Below, one piece after another: positions 59,211 to 64,000 of a stretch of DNA of 64,000 bases; positions within the stretch are counted from its first letter, which is position 1, and each line of letters opens with the position of its first letter. The notes beneath the pieces were generated by a model. That model ran no database searches, had not been told where the DNA came from, and worked only from the letters and a program-made list of their open reading frames with translations. The stretch is from Natrinema amylolyticus_A (GTDB taxonomy: Archaea > Halobacteriota > Halobacteria > Halobacteriales > Natrialbaceae): positions 372,001 to 436,000 of the forward strand of contig NZ_JBHUDI010000011.1 of the NCBI RefSeq assembly GCF_042678045.1, written 5' to 3'. A program made the translations under genes and the position numbers.

Positions 59211-59594
59211 ATGTCCGACACCCCCCAGCACCGCCTCGGGGAACTAATGGAGGAATCGAATCCGCCGTTCGAAAACGTCATGAGTTGCGTGTTTGGCATC
59301 GAGGATCACGAGACCCGCACCTACCTGACACTGTGTTCCCAGCCCGGCAGTACGATCGAGGAGTTGGCCGCGACACTCGAGCGAGATCGGAGTACGGTGA
59401 ACCGCTCCCTGTCGACGCTACACGAACGGGGCCTCGTTCGCCGGGACCGACGGTTGCTGGACGGTGGTGGCTACATCTACCAGTATACCGCGATCGCGTT
59501 GCCAGAAGCCAAGGAGATGCTTCACGAAGCACTGGACGCCTGGACGGCGACGGTCCACGACGTGATCGACGAGTTCGACGAGACGGCCGATTGA
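59211..59594 (+). CDS. TrmB/MarR-like HTH transcriptional regulator
   Basis: 127 residues. Winged HTH with GIEDHETRTYLTLCSQPGST, then ELAATLERDRSTVNRSLSTLHERGLVRRDRR and the wing GGGYIYQYTAI, ending in a helix. An AT-rich TATTTTG lies about 30 nt upstream. Located 57 nt before thrC, which it might regulate; this is inferred from position only. Confidence 0.85.
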   Translation: MSDTPQHRLGELMEESNPPFENVMSCVFGIEDHETRTYLTLCSQPGSTIEELAATLERDRSTVNRSLSTLHERGLVRRDRRLLDGGGYIYQYTAIALPEAKEMLHEALDAWTATVHDVIDEFDETAD

Positions 59595-59651
59595 ACCGGA
59601 CCACCGCCGAATCCACTCACTTTTTCCCTGTCGCATCCTTCCCACTCGATA

Positions 59652-60905
59652 ATGAGTCTCAGCCTCTCGGCCGAGCAGCCGGACGAACCCGCCGACGCCG
59701 CCGACGGCGTCTGGCTAGAATGTATCGAGTGTGGCGACACGTTCGCCCCCTTCGACGACATCCGCTACACCTGCGACGAGTGCGACGGGCTGCTCGAGGT
59801 CCGCTACGCCGACTTGCCGACCTTCGACGACTTCGACGGCCACGGCGTCTGGCGCTACGCCGACGCGCTGCCCTTCGAGGAAGGCGTCTCGATTCAGGAA
59901 GGTGCCACGCCGCTATACGAAGTGCCCCGTCTCGAGGAGTCGGTCGGCGTCGAAGCGCTACGGATCAAACACGAAGGGATGAACCCGACCGGCTCGTTCA
60001 AGGATCGCGGGATGACCGTCGGCGTCCGCGTCGCGAAGGAACTCGGCGTCGGTCGGCTGGCCTGTGCCTCGACCGGGAACACGAGCGCCGCGCTGGCCGC
60101 CTACGGCTCCCGTGGCGGCATGCAGACGCTTGTATTGCTGCCCGCCGGGAAGGTCGCCGCCGGGAAGATCGCCCAGGCGAGTCTTCACGGGGCGCGGATC
60201 CTCGAGGTCGACGGCAACTTCGACGCATGCCTTGACATCGTTCAGGAGCTCGCAGCCCAGGGCGAGGCCTACCTGCTGAACTCGCTGAACCCCTTCCGGC
60301 TCGAGGGCCAGAAGACGATCGGCCTCGAGATCCTCGAGGGCTTCCTCGCCGATTACGACGCCGTTCCGGACCGGATCGTGCTCCCGGTCGGCAACGCAGG
60401 GAACACCTCGGCGCTGTACAAGGCCTTCCGTGAACTCGTCCAGGCGGGTGAACTCGACGAGGACGACGTTCCCAAGCTGACGGGCGTCCAGGCCGAAGGC
60501 GCTGCGCCGATGGTCGAAGCGATCGAAAACGATGCCGACGAGGTCCGGCGCTGGGACGACGTGGAGACGCGTGCCACTGCGATTCGGATCGGCAACCCGG
60601 TCAACGCGCCGAAGGCCCTGCCCGGCATCCGCGAGACCGGTGGTACCGCGGTCGCGGTCTCCGACGAGGAGATCACCGAGGCCCAACGTGACATCGCTGG
60701 CGAGGGAATCGGCGTCGAACCTGCCTCTGCCGCCTCCGTCGCCGGGCTGCGAAAGCTCCGCACCGAGGGCGTCGTCGACGACGACGAGCGCGTCGCCTGC
60801 CTGACGACGGGCCACCTGCTCAAAGACCCCGACGCGGCGGCCGCCGCCGGCAGCGAACCCGAGCCCGTGCCGGCAGAGACGCAGGGAGTGCTCGAGCATC
60901 TCTGA
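59652..60905 (+). CDS. thrC: Threonine synthase
   Basis: 417 residues. An N-terminal zinc-ribbon CIECGD...CDECDG precedes the PLP domain; K117 lies in the NPTGSFKDRG motif, and the GNAGNTSAL and CLTTGHLLKDPD motifs follow. Converts O-phosphohomoserine to threonine. Followed by a strong palindrome and T-run. Confidence 0.95.
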   Translation: MSLSLSAEQPDEPADAADGVWLECIECGDTFAPFDDIRYTCDECDGLLEVRYADLPTFDDFDGHGVWRYADALPFEEGVSIQEGATPLYEVPRLEESVGVEALRIKHEGMNPTGSFKDRGMTVGVRVAKELGVGRLACASTGNTSAALAAYGSRGGMQTLVLLPAGKVAAGKIAQASLHGARILEVDGNFDACLDIVQELAAQGEAYLLNSLNPFRLEGQKTIGLEILEGFLADYDAVPDRIVLPVGNAGNTSALYKAFRELVQAGELDEDDVPKLTGVQAEGAAPMVEAIENDADEVRRWDDVETRATAIRIGNPVNAPKALPGIRETGGTAVAVSDEEITEAQRDIAGEGIGVEPASAASVAGLRKLRTEGVVDDDERVACLTTGHLLKDPDAAAAAGSEPEPVPAETQGVLEHL

Positions 60906-60930
60906 GTAACGTCCGTCGGACGCACGACCC

Positions 60931-60969
60931 GTGTCAGACGCGTCTGACACCTGACTGACTGACCTTTTT
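60931..60969 (+). terminator. Terminator-like palindrome and T-run after thrC
   Basis: 60931-60950 is a perfect 20-bp palindrome (10-bp arms, no loop), followed by CTGACTGACTGACC and TTTTT at 60965-60969. A smaller GTCC-GTC-GGAC hairpin lies just before, at 60911-60921. The next gene runs the same direction 50 nt later, so this may insulate it. Confidence 0.55.
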
Positions 60970-60999
60970 CTCGGCCCGTGTGGACGTCGAAGGTGAGCC

Positions 61000-61353
61000 A
61001 TGTCCGTCGAGCAACGAGGCCCAGATCCCATTCACCCCGCTGACGAACGACGCCGACTTACTCGCCCGACTCCGGTCGCCGGATCCAGCTACCGACAGCG
61101 CAGCTCCTCCCACCAGTCCTCTGCCGTCTCGGACCGACAGGAACTGCCGCTTTCCTACCGGATCGAACGGACGCAACACCAGGTTCGGATCGCCACCCTC
61201 GAGCGGGCGCTCGAGGCAAGCGAGCGACGCCGGCAGGCGATCGTCGACCAGTACGAACGACTGCTGGCCGAGCGGACGGATACGACGGACTCGTCTCCCT
61301 GCGAATCCCCATCGCAGTCACGGTCCGTGCTGACGTGGCTCTTCGATCGATAG
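61000..61353 (+). CDS. Small coiled-coil hypothetical protein
   Basis: 117 residues. The first half is disordered and Ser/Arg-rich; the second half (SYRIERTQHQVRIATLERAL, EASERRRQAIVDQYERLLAER) is a coiled-coil helix, ending in VLTWLFDR. I believe this is a conserved haloarchaeal family of unknown function. ATG 61000. Confidence 0.65.
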   Translation: MSVEQRGPDPIHPADERRRLTRPTPVAGSSYRQRSSSHQSSAVSDRQELPLSYRIERTQHQVRIATLERALEASERRRQAIVDQYERLLAERTDTTDSSPCESPSQSRSVLTWLFDR

Positions 61354-61451
61354 GATCTCTGCCGACTGTCGTTTCACGTGCTCAGTTCGTTCATCTTCTC
61401 CAACATTTTAAATACTAGAGAGTACCAACTGGATATAAGGGGAAATAACCA

Positions 61452-62345
61452 ATGGCAGATGCCGATACAGCACCGGACTGCCCCGAATGCGACGGCAGAT
61501 TACGGAAAGAGGGTACGGAAATCGTCTGTGAGAAGTGTGGACTCGTCTCCGCGGAAAACGAGATCGATCGTGGCCCGGAGTGGCGGTCGTTCGAGGACGA
61601 CGACTCCGATCCGAGACGAACCGGCGCGCCGCTGACCCGGTCGCGACACGATCGTGGACTCTCGACGGAGATCGGATACGGCTCGAACGCGGGCACCAGT
61701 TCTCGTCTGACCGGCCGGAAACGGCGACAGATCGCGCGCCTGCGCCGCGAGCACAACCGCGCACGGATCTCGTCGAAAGCGGAACGAAATCAGGTGTATG
61801 GCTTCGCCGAAATCAGACGACTCACTGCTTTGCTCTCGCTGCCGGATTCCGTCAGAGAGCAATCCTGTGCGCTGTTCGAGTCCGCCCAGTCCGAGGGGCT
61901 CTTTCAGGGGCGTTCGCTCGAGGGATTTGCTGCCGCTGTGGTCTATGCGACCTGTCGGACGCGCTCGATCGCGCGAACGACCGACGAAATCGCTGCCGTC
62001 GCACGTGCCGACGATGCCGAACTCTCGGCCGCCTACGATGCGATGAACCGTGAACTGGGGCTGCGGACGGGACCGATCGATCCCGCGCAGTATCTGCCAC
62101 GCTTCGCCTCGGAACTCGAGCTCGGAACGGCCGTCGAATGTCGCGCTCGAGAACACGTCGAAGCCCTGCTCGAGGCGGGCCTGATCGGCGGTCGAAATCC
62201 CGGTGGCGTCGCTGCGGCCTGTCTCTACAAAGCGGCCGGGGAGCGTGCGGAGTGGCCGTCGATCACGCAGGCTGCCGCTGCCGAGGTCGCCGACGTCGCA
62301 GCAGTGACGATCCGGGCGACCGTCACGAACATCGACGAACTTTAA
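61452..62345 (+). CDS. tfb: Transcription initiation factor B paralogue
   Basis: 297 residues. Zinc ribbon CPECDG...CEKCG (residues about 10-32), the B-reader/finger region RGPEWRSFEDDDSDPRRTGAP, B-linker RKRRQIARLRREHNRARISS, and two cyclin folds (about 120-190, 215-297). Bridges TBP-DNA and RNA polymerase. Haloarchaea have several TFB genes; this one is slightly short. Convergent with mcm. Confidence 0.93.
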   Translation: MADADTAPDCPECDGRLRKEGTEIVCEKCGLVSAENEIDRGPEWRSFEDDDSDPRRTGAPLTRSRHDRGLSTEIGYGSNAGTSSRLTGRKRRQIARLRREHNRARISSKAERNQVYGFAEIRRLTALLSLPDSVREQSCALFESAQSEGLFQGRSLEGFAAAVVYATCRTRSIARTTDEIAAVARADDAELSAAYDAMNRELGLRTGPIDPAQYLPRFASELELGTAVECRAREHVEALLEAGLIGGRNPGGVAAACLYKAAGERAEWPSITQAAAAEVADVAAVTIRATVTNIDEL

Positions 62346-62390
62346 GCTCGATTCGTCGGGTCGACGGCTCGAGCGAGCGTTATCCTGGCG

Positions 62391-64000
62391 TTACGTCGTC
62401 CGGAGCGTGTCCGTACTCGGCTCGTAGACCTCGCCTTTCTGTTTGAGTTTGTCGATCTCGTGTTCGGCCTTGGACTGGTCCATGCCGACCTCTTGGGCCC
62501 GTTCTAAGACGATGTCGACCGGCGCGCCGTCGTCGTACTCCTCTTCGATGTCGCTGATGAGTCCCTTGAGGTTCTTGATTCGATCGCGCTGGGACTTCGA
62601 GGTGCCGGCCTCGACGATGTCCGCGTCGAACTCGCCGGTCTCGGGATCGACGCCGATGTCCTGCAGACAGGAGCGAACGATTTCGACGGACTGTTCGGCA
62701 TCGCTCTGCTCGACCGTGTCCGAGAGCCGAACACGGGCGCTTGCCTCTGCAAGTCGAACCAGCGCCTCGAGTTTCCGCGCCGTGACGGGGACGGCAGCGT
62801 CCTCGTCAGTTCCTTTCGAGCGCAGGTCGACGTAGAAGTCCCGAATCGTTTCTTGGGCCTCGTCGGTCATCCGCGGATGACAGTTCTGTTTGGCGTACGC
62901 GATGTACTTGCGCAGGAGTTCGGCGTCGATCTCGGGATCGACCTGCTCGGTCATCTCCTCGATCTCGTCGTCGCTGACCTCGAGGGAGGTCATCTCCGCT
63001 TGCTGGGTGGTCAACTCCCCCGCGTAGTTGGTCGTGAGGATGTGTTCTGCGAGATTCCGGTCTTTCTCCTCGTCTGGCTGGTCGGTGACCGTGAAAATGA
63101 GGTCGAACCGCGAGATGAGCGCCGGCTCGAGGTCGATCTGCTCGCCGATCGGTTCGTACTGATCGAAGCGGCCGTACTTGGGGTTCGCGGCACCCAGCAG
63201 CGAACAGCGCGATTTGAGCGTCGCGTTGATACCGGCCTTCGAGACGGAGATCTTCTGTTGCTCTAAGGCCTCGTGCATGGCACTCCTGTCTTCCGATCGC
63301 ATCTTATCGAGCTCGTCGACTGCCGCGATTCCCTGGTCGGCGAGGACGAGCGCGCCGGCCTCGAGTGTCCACTGCTGGCCGTCCCCGAAGTCGTCGCGGA
63401 CGGCGGCGGCTGTGAGGCCAGCCGAGGACGAGCCCTTGCCAGAGGTATAAACCGACCGAGGTGCAATATTTTGAATATACCCTAGCATCTGACTCTTCCC
63501 GGTACCCGGATCACCGATCAGCAGCATGTGCAAGTCGCCCCGAATCCGCGACCCGTCGGGTAACTGCTTGGTCACGCCCGAGAACAACTGCAGGATCATC
63601 GCGAGTTTCTCCTGCTCGTAGCCGTAGATGGAGGGCGCAATGGAGGCGATCATCTTCTCGTAGACATCGTCACGGTTGGAGATCTCGTAGATCTGCTTCT
63701 TGTCCTCGTCGGTGATGTCCATGTCCTCGAACTGTTCTTCGTCGATGTCGACGGACATTCCCTCCATGTAAAAGTCGAAGACTGGCGATTTGTCCTGGTT
63801 GTCGCCCTGTTGCTCGAGACGAAGGACACCCGTCGCCGAGACGTGGTCGCCGGGGGTGACCTCGCCGGTGATGTCGTCTTCGACGTGGACGTCGAGCGAC
63901 TGGGGGGTTTCGCCGCCGCGTAGTCCTTCGGGACTTTCCTGGATGCGCAGCTTCTGGGAGTCGACGAATTCGGATTGGTCGAAGTTGATGCGGAAGGGGC
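62391..64000 (-). CDS. mcm: MCM replicative helicase, C-terminal part
   Basis: The frame is open to base 64000, so the N-terminus is outside; about 536 residues remain. OB-fold end (SQKLRIQESPEGLRGGETPQ, HVSATGVLRL), Walker A GDPGTGKS, Walker B VLADQGIAAVDELDKM with the DELD, arginine finger LISRFDLIF, and a C-terminal winged helix (AQEVGMDQSKAEHEIDKLKQ). No intein interrupts the visible part, including the Walker A and finger sites where haloarchaeal MCM inteins occur. Unwinds DNA at replication forks. Confidence 0.95.
   Translation of the reverse strand, partial: PFRINFDQSEFVDSQKLRIQESPEGLRGGETPQSLDVHVEDDITGEVTPGDHVSATGVLRLEQQGDNQDKSPVFDFYMEGMSVDIDEEQFEDMDITDEDKKQIYEISNRDDVYEKMIASIAPSIYGYEQEKLAMILQLFSGVTKQLPDGSRIRGDLHMLLIGDPGTGKSQMLGYIQNIAPRSVYTSGKGSSSAGLTAAAVRDDFGDGQQWTLEAGALVLADQGIAAVDELDKMRSEDRSAMHEALEQQKISVSKAGINATLKSRCSLLGAANPKYGRFDQYEPIGEQIDLEPALISRFDLIFTVTDQPDEEKDRNLAEHILTTNYAGELTTQQAEMTSLEVSDDEIEEMTEQVDPEIDAELLRKYIAYAKQNCHPRMTDEAQETIRDFYVDLRSKGTDEDAAVPVTARKLEALVRLAEASARVRLSDTVEQSDAEQSVEIVRSCLQDIGVDPETGEFDADIVEAGTSKSQRDRIKNLKGLISDIEEEYDDGAPVDIVLERAQEVGMDQSKAEHEIDKLKQKGEVYEPSTDTLRTT

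Noticed and set aside
1..64000. CRISPR array, insertion sequence or transposase
   Set aside because: No regularly spaced repeats and no transposase or integrase genes were found on either strand.

Overview
The window is a GC-rich chromosomal segment from a haloarchaeon, most likely of the Natrialbales (Natrinema/Haloterrigena-like). The evidence is the very acidic proteomes, archaeal information-processing genes (L39e, L31e, L18a/LX, aIF-6, prefoldin alpha, FtsY, SRP54, a TFB, MCM, an XPD-type helicase), HalOD1 and Bat-type regulators, Tat-type lipoproteins, and leaderless promoters with TATA boxes about 27 nt before the start codon. Species assignment is inference.

Layout. 1-1.3 kb: end of an ABC ATPase and its permease. 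1.5-4.0 kb: a foreign-looking patch with a DUF4157 (eCIS-core) protein, a partner gene and a decayed DUF4157 fragment. 4-9 kb: DUF424, a TPR protein, a carotenoid-desaturase-like flavoprotein, ThpR and an exported HExxH protein. 9-13 kb: rpl39e-rpl31e-eif6 and rpl18a-pfdA-ftsY. 14-17.6 kb: a siroheme nitrite/sulfite reductase overlapping an FrhB-type F420 dehydrogenase. 18-30 kb: transporter, methyltransferase, HAD, thiE-thiM, a rubrerythrin-like protein, two tandem-domain rhodaneses, regulators, a dihydrolipoyl dehydrogenase and SRP54. 30-44 kb: lipoproteins, tRNA-Arg(TCT), a GshA-like ligase, flavoprotein, VOC/esterase pair, USP, M29 aminopeptidase, CDF transporter and the XPD helicase. 44-47 kb: a YeeE-TusA-rhodanese sulfur operon. 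48-58 kb: a complete arginine pathway, argG-argH-lysW-argX-argC-argB-argD-argE-argF, using the LysW carrier. 58-64 kb: thrC, small regulators, a TFB and the C-terminal part of MCM.

The most unusual signals are outside the standard genes. (1) Eight copies of an ~85-bp palindromic repeat occur in 64 kb; seven have the same terminus sitting exactly on the stop codon of the adjacent gene. (2) Perfect GC-rich hairpins with 3-nt loops lie inside several coding sequences in frame. (3) The 3' end of argF and the 3' end of tRNA-Arg are each duplicated just downstream, as expected from integration or recombination scars. (4) A leaderless 30-codon ORF with six Arg codons among eight lies ahead of argG. 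(5) A DUF4157 relic has lost exactly the HELA of its HExxH motif.

Sulfur and thiol metabolism is a recurring theme: Sir/Nir with FrhB, four rhodanese-fold or TusA proteins, a YeeE transporter, and the gamma-glutamylcysteine ligase candidate.
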